Shown piece by piece: positions 1 through 6,411 of a stretch of 12,688 bases of DNA (position 1 is the first letter of the stretch; each line of letters starts with the position of its first letter). The notes beneath the pieces were generated by a model. The model had not been told where the DNA came from, made no database searches, and worked only from the letters and a program-made list of their open reading frames with translations. This DNA is from an uncultured Erysipelotrichaceae bacterium (lineage in GTDB: Bacteria > Bacillota_I > Bacilli_A > RF39 > UBA660). A program made the translations under genes and the position numbers. The stretch spans positions 1 to 12,688 of the forward strand of contig CACZQZ010000135.1 of NCBI GenBank assembly GCA_902783405.1, written 5' to 3'.

Positions 1-635
1 CAAAATCTAGGACTAATCCTAGAGTGTTTACAGAACAAGGCGTTTATATGCTTGCCACGATATTAAAATCAAAAGAAGCAATAGAAGTAAGTATTAGAAT
101 TATGGATACGTTTGTTAAAATGAGACATTATATTAATTATAATAAATCATTTTTACCACGTAAATATCTTTTGATTGAAGAAAAAGTAGACAATAATACC
201 AAAAGAATTGATGAATTATTTGATAAGTTTAATCCTAAAGATATTGTTAAAAATTACTTGTTCTTTGAAGGAGATTTTTATGATGCATATTCAACGTTAT
301 TAGATATATTTAATAGAGCCATGAATGAAATTATTATAATCGATAATTATGCTGGAAAAGAATTATTAGATATACTCAAAAAAATAGATAAAAAAATTAT
401 CATTGTATCTAAAAATATTGATGAAAAACTTAAGAAAAAATATCAGAAACAGTATCATAATGTAGTATTCTTAAATAATAATTCATTTCATGATCGATTT
501 ATAATACTTGATAGGTATGTATTATATTCATGTGGAGCTTCATTTAAAGATTTAGGCAAGAAGTGTTTTGCTATAAATGAATTTAGTGATAAATACTATA
601 TAAATAAATTAGTAAAAATAATAGATAATGCATAA
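1..635 (+). CDS. ORF6N domain protein with PLD-like C-terminal region, 5' truncated by window edge
   Basis: The reading frame is open from the first complete codon (position 3) with no stop, so the true start lies outside the window; the GTG at 24 is not a credible start. The visible N-terminal part carries the motif FTEQGVYMLATIL followed by an I..MDTFVKMR helix, which is typical of the end of the ORF6N DNA-binding domain found in phage and mobile-element antirepressor-like proteins. The C-terminal half, counted from the GTG at 24, has alternating beta/alpha character (IIIIDNY about 103-109, IIIVSKN about 125-131) and HDRFIILD at 156-163, which fits an HxRxxxxD variant of the HKD motif of phospholipase D-like domains, followed by GASFKDLGKKCFAI. 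This domain pairing is common in annotated ORF6N proteins, as I recall. Only one HKD-like motif is visible and its Lys is Arg, so catalysis is uncertain. No partner gene is visible, as the upstream side is cut. Confidence 0.75.
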   Translation, partial: KSRTNPRVFTEQGVYMLATILKSKEAIEVSIRIMDTFVKMRHYINYNKSFLPRKYLLIEEKVDNNTKRIDELFDKFNPKDIVKNYLFFEGDFYDAYSTLLDIFNRAMNEIIIIDNYAGKELLDILKKIDKKIIIVSKNIDEKLKKKYQKQYHNVVFLNNNSFHDRFIILDRYVLYSCGASFKDLGKKCFAINEFSDKYYINKLVKIIDNA

Positions 636-645
636 ATTTTAATGT

Positions 646-674
646 GATAATTTATTTGTCTAATGAATTATTTT
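646..674 (+). terminator. Inverted repeat overlapping the glmS promoter, possible terminator of the ORF6N gene
   Basis: A 10-bp stem pairs 647-656 with 662-671 (one G.T wobble) around a 5-nt loop TGTCT and is followed by TTTT. It begins 11 nt after the stop of the upstream gene, which suits a weak A/T-rich intrinsic terminator. It also spans the -35 hexamer (656-661) of the glmS promoter, so it could instead, or also, be an operator. The stem has almost no G/C, so terminator strength is doubtful. Confidence 0.4.
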
Positions 675-684
675 ATGATACAAT
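656..684 (+). promoter_or_regulatory. Sigma-A type promoter of glmS with extended -10
   Basis: TTGTCT (656-661) and TACAAT (679-684) are separated by 17 nt, and TG at 676-677 placed one base before the -10 makes an extended -10 element. Transcription would start near 690-692, about 35 nt upstream of the ribozyme cleavage site. No other promoter of this quality lies between the upstream gene and glmS. Confidence 0.75.
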
Positions 685-691
685 GAAATAA

Positions 692-724
692 ATACAAACA
701 TAGAAAGGTTGTATGTGTTTGTAT
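692..724 (+). promoter_or_regulatory. Perfect 8-bp hairpin at the 5' end of the glmS leader
   Basis: ATACAAAC (692-699) is fully complementary to GTTTGTAT (717-724), giving a hairpin that starts at about the predicted transcription start and ends one base before the scissile A725. It would be the small 5' fragment released by ribozyme cleavage. The apical region contains AAAGG and an ATG at 713, but that frame is not a real gene since it overlaps the ribozyme and glmS. Confidence 0.5.
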
Positions 725-854
725 AGCGCCAGGTCCATATGGATGACGAGGTTAGTAGATTATCGAAAGATTCGGCGGGTACTACTACGGATAGGTGATT
801 CGTTAGATATATATACAAAAAATAAAATCAAAATTATAACAAAATATATATCTC
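722..854 (+). ncRNA. glmS ribozyme: glmS ribozyme (GlcN6P-activated self-cleaving riboswitch)
   Basis: The invariant core elements are present in order: A725 followed by GCGCC (726-730), GACGAGG (745-751), TATCGAA (761-767) and TTCGGCGGGT (771-780). Cleavage is expected between A725 and G726. P1 is very short (733-736 with 741-744, loop ATAT). P2 is TAGTAG (753-758) with CTACTA (782-787). A P3-like stem pairs ACGGAT (787-792) with ATTCGT (798-803). P4 is a perfect 10-bp helix, AGATATATAT (805-814) with ATATATATCT (844-853), closing an A-rich internal region where I see no P4.1 hairpin. In the known family, glucosamine-6-phosphate acts as cofactor, cleavage leaves a 5'-OH RNA that is degraded, and glmS expression falls. 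Position directly upstream of glmS confirms the assignment. Confidence 0.93.
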
Positions 855-875
855 CACCATATTTTATAGTGGAGG
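851..875 (+). promoter_or_regulatory. Hairpin masking the glmS ribosome binding site
   Basis: TCTCCAC (851-857) pairs with GTGGAGG (869-875; the outermost pair is T.G), and the stem extends past one mismatch through ATA (859-861) with TAT (865-867). The right arm contains the glmS Shine-Dalgarno GGAGG (871-875), 7 nt before the ATG at 883. The left arm shares 851-853 with the 3' strand of ribozyme P4, so the two folds compete at their edge. The hairpin is followed by TATTTTT, so weak intrinsic termination is an alternative reading. Confidence 0.55.
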
Positions 876-882
876 TATTTTT

Positions 883-2643
883 ATGTGCGGAATTGTTGGT
901 TACAGTGGACAAAAACATCCACAAAAAATCCTATTGGATGGATTAAAATCGTTAGAGTATAGAGGATATGATTCTAGTGGTATTGCCTTCAAAAATAATA
1001 CAGATGTTCAAATAATTAAAAGCGTTGGAAAAGTAACTAATTTAGAAGAAAAACTAAATCATGAAAAAATTATAGATTGTCATATAGGAATTGCTCATAC
1101 TAGGTGGGCTACACATGGTGTTCCAAGTGAAGTAAATGCACATCCTCATAGAGTAGGAAACGTAACATTAGTTCATAATGGAATATTAGAAAACTCTGAA
1201 GAAATCAAAGAGATGCTTATAAAAAAAGGAGTATCTTTTAAAAGTGAAACAGATACAGAAGTTATTTGTGCTTTGATTAATTATTATTATGAAAAGGATG
1301 CAATGTTAGCTATTTATAAAGCAATGCAAAAAATGAAAGGATCTTATGCACTTGGAATTTTGTTTGATGACGAAGATGCTTTATATGCTGTTAGAAAAGA
1401 TAGTCCACTTGTTATTGGAATCCTAAAAGGTGAATACTTTATAGCTAGTGATATTTCAGCTATTATAAATTATACAAACAAGTATATTTTATTAGATGAA
1501 GGAGAAATTGCTAAACTTGGTGAAGACTTTCTTATTATGAAAAATGGTAAAAAAATAGAAAAACAAATTCTTACAGCAAACACGGATAGCGAATTAAAAG
1601 ATAAATGTGGATATGAACACTTTATGTTAAAAGAAATTATGGAAGAACCCTTTGTTTTAGAAAAAACTTTAACTCCATATTTAGAAAATGTAAAACAATT
1701 TCCTAATTTATTAGAATACGAAGAAATTCATATTATAGGATGTGGTTCAGCATTATATGCTGGAATGATTGGAAAAAGTTTACTTGAAGAAAAAGTAGGA
1801 ATTAAAACATTTTGTGATGTAGCATCTGAATATAGGTACAAAAATATTATTTATGACCGAAAAACACTTGTTATTTTAATTTCACAATCAGGAGAGACTG
1901 CTGATACAATTGCGGCTATGAGAAAAGCCAATCAAAAAAATATAGATACATTAGCTATTGTCAATGTTAAGACAAGTACTATTGCCCGCGAAAGTAAAAT
2001 GAAAATTTTTATAGAAGCAGGCGTTGAAGTAGCAGTCGCAACAACAAAAGCTTATTTACTTCAAGTAGCGGTTCTTTCCTTAATGGCTTATAAATCTTCT
2101 TTAAAAAAAGGAATAAAAGATAATGTTATGAAAGAGTTTAAAGATTTACCTAAACTTTTAAGAAAGATATTAAATAATAGAGAAGAATATAGGAGGATTG
2201 CTGAGGAAATTTATAAAAAAGAAAATATATTTTTTATTGGAAGAAAAATAGATTATGCTATCTGTTTAGAAGGAAGTTTAAAACTAAAAGAAGTATCTTA
2301 TATTCATAGTGAAGCCTATCAAGCAGGGGAATTAAAACATGGAACAATTTCTTTGATTGAAGAAGGCATGCCCGTATTTGGTATTATTACAGATAAAGAT
2401 ATTAAAGAAAAAACGATTTCAAATATTGAAGAAGTAAAATCTAGAGGAGCTAAAATTATTCTTATTACCAATGAAAAAATAGATAAATATGATTATGAAT
2501 TAGTTGTTCCTAAATTAAATGATTATGCACAAAGCATTTTGATTGTTCCTGTGCTTCAAATGATTGCTTATGAAACAGCTTTAAAGAGAAAGTGTGATAT
2601 TGATAAACCAAAAAATTTAGCTAAGTCTGTTACCGTAGAATAA
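883..2643 (+). CDS. glmS: Glutamine-fructose-6-phosphate aminotransferase (isomerizing)
   Basis: Makes glucosamine-6-phosphate from fructose-6-phosphate and glutamine, the first committed step to UDP-GlcNAc for peptidoglycan; cytosolic. At 586 aa it is close to the usual ~600. The start is fixed by MCGIVGYSG: Cys2 becomes the N-terminal nucleophile of the class II glutaminase domain (about 1-220), which also has HTRWATHG (72-79) and HNGIL (98-102). The first SIS domain holds GCGSALYAG (286-294) and SQSGET (334-339); the second holds EGSLKLKEVSYIHSEAY (463-479) and AGELKHG (481-487). The C-terminus, PKNLAKSVTVE, is the conserved sugar-site tail. The GGAGG at 871-875 lies 7 nt upstream of ATG. 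Expression should be controlled by product through the upstream ribozyme. No terminator is evident after the stop, so read-through into the transporter gene is likely. No key residue looks altered. Confidence 0.97.
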   Translation: MCGIVGYSGQKHPQKILLDGLKSLEYRGYDSSGIAFKNNTDVQIIKSVGKVTNLEEKLNHEKIIDCHIGIAHTRWATHGVPSEVNAHPHRVGNVTLVHNGILENSEEIKEMLIKKGVSFKSETDTEVICALINYYYEKDAMLAIYKAMQKMKGSYALGILFDDEDALYAVRKDSPLVIGILKGEYFIASDISAIINYTNKYILLDEGEIAKLGEDFLIMKNGKKIEKQILTANTDSELKDKCGYEHFMLKEIMEEPFVLEKTLTPYLENVKQFPNLLEYEEIHIIGCGSALYAGMIGKSLLEEKVGIKTFCDVASEYRYKNIIYDRKTLVILISQSGETADTIAAMRKANQKNIDTLAIVNVKTSTIARESKMKIFIEAGVEVAVATTKAYLLQVAVLSLMAYKSSLKKGIKDNVMKEFKDLPKLLRKILNNREEYRRIAEEIYKKENIFFIGRKIDYAICLEGSLKLKEVSYIHSEAYQAGELKHGTISLIEEGMPVFGIITDKDIKEKTISNIEEVKSRGAKIILITNEKIDKYDYELVVPKLNDYAQSILIVPVLQMIAYETALKRKCDIDKPKNLAKSVTVE

Positions 2644-2647
2644 CATA

Positions 2648-2656
2648 TGATATAAT
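2648..2656 (+). promoter_or_regulatory. Possible extended -10 promoter between glmS and the transporter gene
   Basis: TGATATAAT (TG 2648-2649, TATAAT 2651-2656) begins five bases after the glmS stop codon. No convincing -35 is seen about 17 nt upstream (the region reads TGTTAC or TTACCG inside the glmS 3' end). Predicted start near 2663 would leave the AAAGGAG RBS (2662-2668) at the very 5' end of the RNA, so this is a weak call. Confidence 0.3.
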
Positions 2657-2676
2657 AAAACAAAGGAGACTAGATT

Positions 2677-3576
2677 ATGTGGATTTTATGTACTTTACTC
2701 ACATTTATTTGTTGGGGAACTGCTGACTTATTTTATAAAATTGGAAATAGAGGAAAAGAAGATAATAATCATTTAAAAACAGGAATTATGGTTGGAATTG
2801 TAATGGGGATTCATGCTACCATATTTATGATTTTAAAGCACGTTTCTATTGACTTAATGGATATTATTAAGTATTTGCCAGTATCTTTTTTCTATATTTC
2901 TAGTATGGTTATAGGATATAAAGGCTTAAAATATTTAGAGCTTTCTATTTCAAGTCCAGTTCAAAATAGTAGTGGAGTTATTACAGCTTTATTATTAATT
3001 TTGTTTTTCAAAGAAAAATTTGAAATGCCATTTTATATTGCTGTATTTTTGATTTTTATTGGTATTTTTGTATTATCAATTGTAGAACTACAAAAAAACA
3101 AAGAAGAAAGAATAAAATATAGAAAAAATAATACCGTTCGTAAAGTAATAACTCTCACGATTTTATTTCCAATAGTATACTGTATTTTAGATGGAATGGG
3201 TACTTTTCTAGATGGTATTTATCTTGATAAATTAAGTTTAATTAATGAAGATAGTGCTTTAATTGCATATGAGTATACTTTCGCATTATATGCGTTATTT
3301 ACTTATATTTATTTAAAAAAGAAAAAACAATCTTTTCAAATATTTCATGAAAAATCAAAATTATGGGCTGCTATTTTTGAAACAGGTGGACAATTCTTTT
3401 ATGTATATGCAATGAGTGGAAATGCAACTGTATCTGCACCGATTGTTGGAAGTTATTGTGTTTTATCCATGATATTATCTAGAATTGTTTTAAAAGAAAA
3501 ATTAAGTAAAATAGAGTATCTTGGAATCTTCTTAGTTTTAACAGGAGTTATTATTTTAGCTGTTTTAGATGTATAA
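2677..3576 (+). CDS. EamA/DMT-superfamily transporter
   Basis: A 299-aa polytopic membrane protein with about ten hydrophobic segments (roughly 2-20, 34-54, 64-82, 88-110, 117-136, 155-176, 194-213, 228-246, 250-271, 280-297), the two-times-five layout of drug/metabolite transporters. The second half ends with a characteristic EamA stretch: APIVGSYCVLSMILSRIVL (254-272), KEKLS (273-277), then a final membrane helix. Short basic loops follow helices 5 and 7, in line with a cytoplasmic location there. Start ATG is preceded by AAAGGAG (2662-2668, 8-nt spacing). It lies 33 nt after glmS and is probably co-transcribed, which might suggest a sugar or amino-sugar related substrate, but the family is very broad and no substrate can be read from the sequence. 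Confidence 0.88.
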   Translation: MWILCTLLTFICWGTADLFYKIGNRGKEDNNHLKTGIMVGIVMGIHATIFMILKHVSIDLMDIIKYLPVSFFYISSMVIGYKGLKYLELSISSPVQNSSGVITALLLILFFKEKFEMPFYIAVFLIFIGIFVLSIVELQKNKEERIKYRKNNTVRKVITLTILFPIVYCILDGMGTFLDGIYLDKLSLINEDSALIAYEYTFALYALFTYIYLKKKKQSFQIFHEKSKLWAAIFETGGQFFYVYAMSGNATVSAPIVGSYCVLSMILSRIVLKEKLSKIEYLGIFLVLTGVIILAVLDV

Positions 3577-3601
3577 AAAATGATTATTAGGAGGAAATCT
3601 T

Positions 3602-3832
3602 ATGAGTGAAATGAAAGAAAAAATCGATAAAATAATTAAAAAAATAGGAAAAGATGAAAAATTTAAAAAGAAGTTTTTAAAAGATCCAGTAAAGGCAATT
3701 GAAAAAGAATTTGGTATTGATTTACCAGATAAAGAAATTAATCAAATTATTGATGCAGTAAAAGCAAAATTAACCTTTGATAATGCTAAAGGATTATTTG
3801 ATAAAGCTAAAGAATTCTTAGATAAAAAATAG
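3602..3832 (+). CDS. Small Lys-rich helical protein, NHLP/Nif11-leader-like
   Basis: A 76-aa very hydrophilic, Lys/Glu/Asp-rich protein with no Cys, no signal peptide and no membrane segment. It starts at an ATG 7 nt after a perfect AGGAGG (3589-3594), so it should be well translated. The sequence predicts mostly amphipathic helix: residues 3-30, then a DPVKAIEKEFGIDLPD segment (30-45), a helix to about 57, and a C-terminal Lys-rich helix. The F..DP..A....G.DLP pattern resembles the N-terminal part of nitrile-hydratase-like (NHLP) and Nif11 leader peptides and a family of small hypothetical proteins I recall from Clostridia. There is no double-Gly cleavage site, no obvious core peptide and no modifying enzyme or peptidase/ABC exporter nearby, so a RiPP precursor role is not supported. 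It sits 25 nt downstream of the transporter gene and is probably in the same transcript. Function unknown. Confidence 0.8.
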   Translation: MSEMKEKIDKIIKKIGKDEKFKKKFLKDPVKAIEKEFGIDLPDKEINQIIDAVKAKLTFDNAKGLFDKAKEFLDKK

Positions 3833-3872
3833 TAATTGTAATTTATAAAAAACTATGTGTAAGGAGTGAAAA

Positions 3873-4487
3873 ATGAGAATTATTATTATTCGCCATGGAA
3901 AAACTTTGGCAAATTTATTAAATGAGAATGGAACTATTTTTTACACAGGTGCTTTAGATAGTGAAATTACAAATTTATCTGAAGAAGGAATAGAAAGTGC
4001 TAAGAAATTACATTATATTCAAGAAATTCAAAAAATACAAAAAATATATTGTTCAGGTTTAAGTAGAGCAATAAGGACAGCAAATTTACTTAATTTATCA
4101 TGTCCTGTTATTGTAGATGAAAGACTAAATGAAAGAAGCTTAGGTGTTTTTGAAGGTAAAATGCAAGCAGACTTATTAAAATCATCATATCAAAAGTATA
4201 TAACAGATGATAATTATAATAAATTTAGAACAGACTTCAAGCAAAAGGCACCAGAGGGAGAAAATTATGAAGATGTTTATAACAGATGTAGACAATTTTT
4301 AATGAATTTACCTATTGATCAAGATATTACCATTGGAATTGTTTCTCATTTAAATACGATAAGGTGTTTACTTTTAATTTTATTAAATATCAATCCCAAA
4401 GAAAAAATATTTGATATCAAAGTAGAACATGCGACTCCTTATATTTTAGAGGGAAAAAAATTAGGTGATTTTAAAATGTTAAAGTAA
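3873..4487 (+). CDS. Histidine phosphatase family protein (phosphoglycerate mutase-like)
   Basis: A 204-aa protein of the branch 1 histidine phosphatase superfamily; cytosolic. The catalytic RHG triad is at residues 7-9, right after an IIII strand, with His8 as the phospho-acceptor; N14, SGLSRAIRTA (61-70, Arg65 in the phosphate pocket), the general acid region ERSLGVFEG (87-95) and the second catalytic His in VSHLNTIR (157-164) are all present. Length fits the cobC/gpmB-type small phosphatases rather than the larger true dPGM enzymes. The substrate cannot be read: family members act on phosphoglycerate, alpha-ribazole phosphate and other small phosphoesters. Start ATG follows AAGGAG (3861-3866) with 6-nt spacing. 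It lies 40 nt after the small Lys-rich gene, with no clear terminator between them. Confidence 0.9.
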   Translation: MRIIIIRHGKTLANLLNENGTIFYTGALDSEITNLSEEGIESAKKLHYIQEIQKIQKIYCSGLSRAIRTANLLNLSCPVIVDERLNERSLGVFEGKMQADLLKSSYQKYITDDNYNKFRTDFKQKAPEGENYEDVYNRCRQFLMNLPIDQDITIGIVSHLNTIRCLLLILLNINPKEKIFDIKVEHATPYILEGKKLGDFKMLK

Positions 4488-4493
4488 TCATGT

Positions 4494-4522
4494 TTGACTT
4501 TATGATGATGCTAATATAAAAT
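4494..4522 (+). promoter_or_regulatory. Promoter for the helical-protein/propeller gene pair
   Basis: TTGACT (4494-4499) and TAAAAT (4517-4522) are 17 nt apart, each matching five of six consensus bases. It lies just after the phosphatase stop and 22 nt before the next ATG, so the pair of genes downstream probably forms a separate transcription unit. Confidence 0.6.
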
Positions 4523-4544
4523 AAAAATAAGTAGGAGGAATAAA

Positions 4545-4799
4545 ATGTCTATTGAAGAAAAATTACAAAGAATAGAAAATGGAGAACCTGTAGAAGATGA
4601 GTTTAAATTATATAAAGAAAAAGAGGTTAGATGTAAGACTTTGATGTCTGTAATGTTTCATGATGATGTTAACTTAGATGTGATGAGAAGAAGATTAAAT
4701 ATTTTAATGGAAATGAATGATAGTGAAATTACAGAATTAGAAAAATTATATGATATTTATTCTTTGGAAGATGAAACATGCAAATTCCACCAAAAGTAG
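4545..4799 (+). CDS. Small acidic helical protein of unknown function
   Basis: An 84-aa protein that I do not recognise. It is rich in Glu and predicted almost wholly helical (IEEKLQRIEN at the start; a long helix VMRRRLNILMEMNDSEITEL around 46-65). No signal peptide or membrane segment; the two Cys (30 and 79) are isolated. Start ATG is preceded by AGGAGG (4533-4538, 6-nt spacing), one of the best RBSs in the window, and by its own promoter. The last 22 nt overlap the start of the propeller gene in the -1 frame, suggesting translational coupling. Because the C-terminal residues (TCKFHQK) look arbitrary, a single longer gene broken by a frameshift near 4778-4799 is possible but not demonstrated; no canonical slippery heptamer is present. 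Confidence 0.7.
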   Translation: MSIEEKLQRIENGEPVEDEFKLYKEKEVRCKTLMSVMFHDDVNLDVMRRRLNILMEMNDSEITELEKLYDIYSLEDETCKFHQK

Positions 4800-5854
4800 C
4801 TATTATAGAAAATTATGATGAGAATGTTGATGAAGTTAATGTTCAAAATGAGACGAAGATTATTAAAATAAAAGAACTAAAGAATGTATATTTTACACTT
4901 AAAGAACAAACAGAAGAAATTATGCGATATAAAAAAATGCAAGAAGAAAAATCTCATAATTTATATGAAAATATTGATTATAAAAATATTAAAAGAGATA
5001 GATATACTGTTCAAAGCATTACTAGTATAGAGGATAATATCTTAATAAGTGCATATAAAAAAAATAATTTTTCACGACTTTATATTTATAACCGAAAGAC
5101 AGCTAAATATGAAGGGAAAATTATTTTAGATATAAAATCTCATGTTGGTGGAATTAGTTATGATAAAAATAATGGAATATTATATGTTACTGCAAGTAAT
5201 GGTGAAGTAAAAACATATGATTATAAAGTGATTGAAAAATTAGATATTTTACCATATGATTATACGATTGACTTTAGTGATACGGTGAAGTTTCTAGCTG
5301 AAATGAATTTAGAAATAAAAAATGAAATAAATGTTAAAAATATCAATAAAAAAGCAAAGACATCAACCATTTATTTTTATGATAATAAAATTTATGTAGG
5401 AACTTTTAATCCAGTAAATCATGGCTTTTTATATTGTTACAAAGTGAAATACGACGAACAAAATAAAAGTATCCGTATCGAAGAAAAGCCTCATGAATAT
5501 CAAATAGGAGCTAGAGTTCAAGGTATTGCAATAACAGAGTTTAATCATAAAAAATATTTGGTTTGTACCCAGTCCATAGGATTTACAAAATCAGTTTTTC
5601 TATTATATACAATTGAATCAAATCAATTAAATTTTGAAGGAAGATATTATTTAGATGAGCCAGGTCTTGAAGGAATAACAATAGATGAGCATGGTGAAAT
5701 TGTAGGTGTTTTTGAACATAATGATAGAAATCCTATTGTAATAAATATAAGTGAATTAATAAACTTAGTTAGTGATTCTATATTAGATTATATTCCAGGG
5801 AACGGTTTAGCCGCTTTAATAGGTGGAAAAATATATCAATTAACACATAGATAA
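4778..5854 (+). CDS. Predicted beta-propeller protein with N-terminal helical segment, unknown function
   Basis: A 358-aa soluble protein without signal peptide. Residues about 30-62 are charged and helical (LKEQTEEIMRYKKMQEEK), followed by repeated four-strand units typical of a beta-propeller: SRLYIYNRKTAKYEGKIIL (99-117), HVGGISYDKNNGILYVTAS (122-140) ending in GEVKTYDYKVI, STIYFYDNKIYVGTF (196-210), GARVQGIAIT (244-253), and GLEGITIDEHGEIVGVFEH (296-314). The recurring G-(I/V)-x-(I/Y)-D pattern with a following x-x-x-V/Y-strand resembles NHL/SMP-30/PQQ-type blades, but I cannot assign a family or enzyme activity. The ATG at 4778 is the first possible start because an in-frame TGA lies at 4772; GGAAG (4766-4770) is a weak RBS, so coupling to the overlapping upstream gene is likely. 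A strong terminator follows immediately. Confidence 0.8.
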   Translation: MQIPPKVAIIENYDENVDEVNVQNETKIIKIKELKNVYFTLKEQTEEIMRYKKMQEEKSHNLYENIDYKNIKRDRYTVQSITSIEDNILISAYKKNNFSRLYIYNRKTAKYEGKIILDIKSHVGGISYDKNNGILYVTASNGEVKTYDYKVIEKLDILPYDYTIDFSDTVKFLAEMNLEIKNEINVKNINKKAKTSTIYFYDNKIYVGTFNPVNHGFLYCYKVKYDEQNKSIRIEEKPHEYQIGARVQGIAITEFNHKKYLVCTQSIGFTKSVFLLYTIESNQLNFEGRYYLDEPGLEGITIDEHGEIVGVFEHNDRNPIVINISELINLVSDSILDYIPGNGLAALIGGKIYQLTHR

Positions 5855-5880
5855 AAAGGTTCTATTAGAACTTTTTTTTC
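5854..5880 (+). terminator. Intrinsic terminator after the propeller gene
   Basis: Stem 5854-5863 with 5867-5876 (one G.T wobble) and an ATT loop, running into an uninterrupted T tract to 5879. It starts within the stop codon of the preceding gene and separates it from tspO. Confidence 0.85.
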
Positions 5881-5907
5881 ATATGATTTACTAGAGGTGT
5901 TATTGAT

Positions 5908-6366
5908 ATGAATAAAATTAAAACATATTTTATATCTATTTTAATTCCTGTTTTAGTGGGAATAGTAGTAAGTTTTATTATATCTCCTTTTATGGATTAT
6001 GGTAGTTTAGAAAAACCATTTCTTTCACCACCAAGTATTTTATTTCCTATTGTATGGACTATTCTTTATATTTTAATGGGTATATCTTATGGAATAATAA
6101 AAAGTAATCATTTAGAGGATAAAGAGATAGATTTTATTTATTACTTACAACTTATATTTAATGCACTATGGTCTATTGTATTCTTTGTTTTTAAATGGAG
6201 ATTATTTGCTTTTCTTTGGATTCTAATTTTAGATATTTTAGTTATTCAAATGATAAGACTATTTTATAATAAAAATAAATTATCAGGATTACTTCAAATT
6301 CCATATTTACTTTGGATTTTATTTGCAACCTATCTAAATTTAGCTATTTATCTTTTGAATCGTTAA
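5908..6366 (+). CDS. tspO: TspO/MBR family membrane protein
   Basis: A 152-aa integral membrane protein, the usual length of bacterial TspO (tryptophan-rich sensory/translocator protein), with five hydrophobic segments near 8-28, 44-62, 77-95, 98-118 and 128-150. The hallmark segment KPFLSPPSILFPIVW (36-50) followed by TILYILMGIS is clear, as are NALWSIVFF (85-93) and the last-helix pattern PYLLWILFATYLN (132-144). Family members bind porphyrins and other hydrophobic ligands and have been linked to stress responses; a specific role here is not visible. It has fewer Trp than many homologues (W50, W88, W97, W104, W136). ATG at 5908 follows AGAGGTG (5893-5899). It stands alone between two terminators; a clear promoter is not visible in the 28-nt gap, so it may depend on read-through or a weak promoter hidden in the terminator. 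Confidence 0.9.
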   Translation: MNKIKTYFISILIPVLVGIVVSFIISPFMDYGSLEKPFLSPPSILFPIVWTILYILMGISYGIIKSNHLEDKEIDFIYYLQLIFNALWSIVFFVFKWRLFAFLWILILDILVIQMIRLFYNKNKLSGLLQIPYLLWILFATYLNLAIYLLNR

Positions 6367-6397
6367 AGTATAACTTTATGTTATACTTTTTATTTTT
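6365..6397 (+). terminator. Intrinsic terminator after tspO
   Basis: AAAGTATAAC (6365-6374) and GTTATACTTT (6380-6389) are perfectly complementary over 10 bp around a TTTAT loop, followed by TATTTTT. The stem begins inside the tspO stop codon. Confidence 0.85.
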
Positions 6398-6411
6398 AAG
6401 TAAAAAGTGAC

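Noticed and set aside
713..946. 77-aa + strand ORF starting at ATG 713
   Set aside because: It runs through the glmS ribozyme and into the glmS coding region in another frame; no family similarity and its start lies in the leader hairpin.
3602..3832. RiPP or bacteriocin gene cluster around the small Lys-rich protein
   Set aside because: No modification enzyme, protease, immunity or dedicated exporter next to it; the adjacent transporter is a DMT-type, not an ABC exporter.
4480..4502. TAAAGT/ACTTTA hairpin after the phosphatase gene as a terminator
   Set aside because: Six A/T-rich pairs, an 11-nt loop and no T tract; it also overlaps the better supported promoter at 4494-4522.
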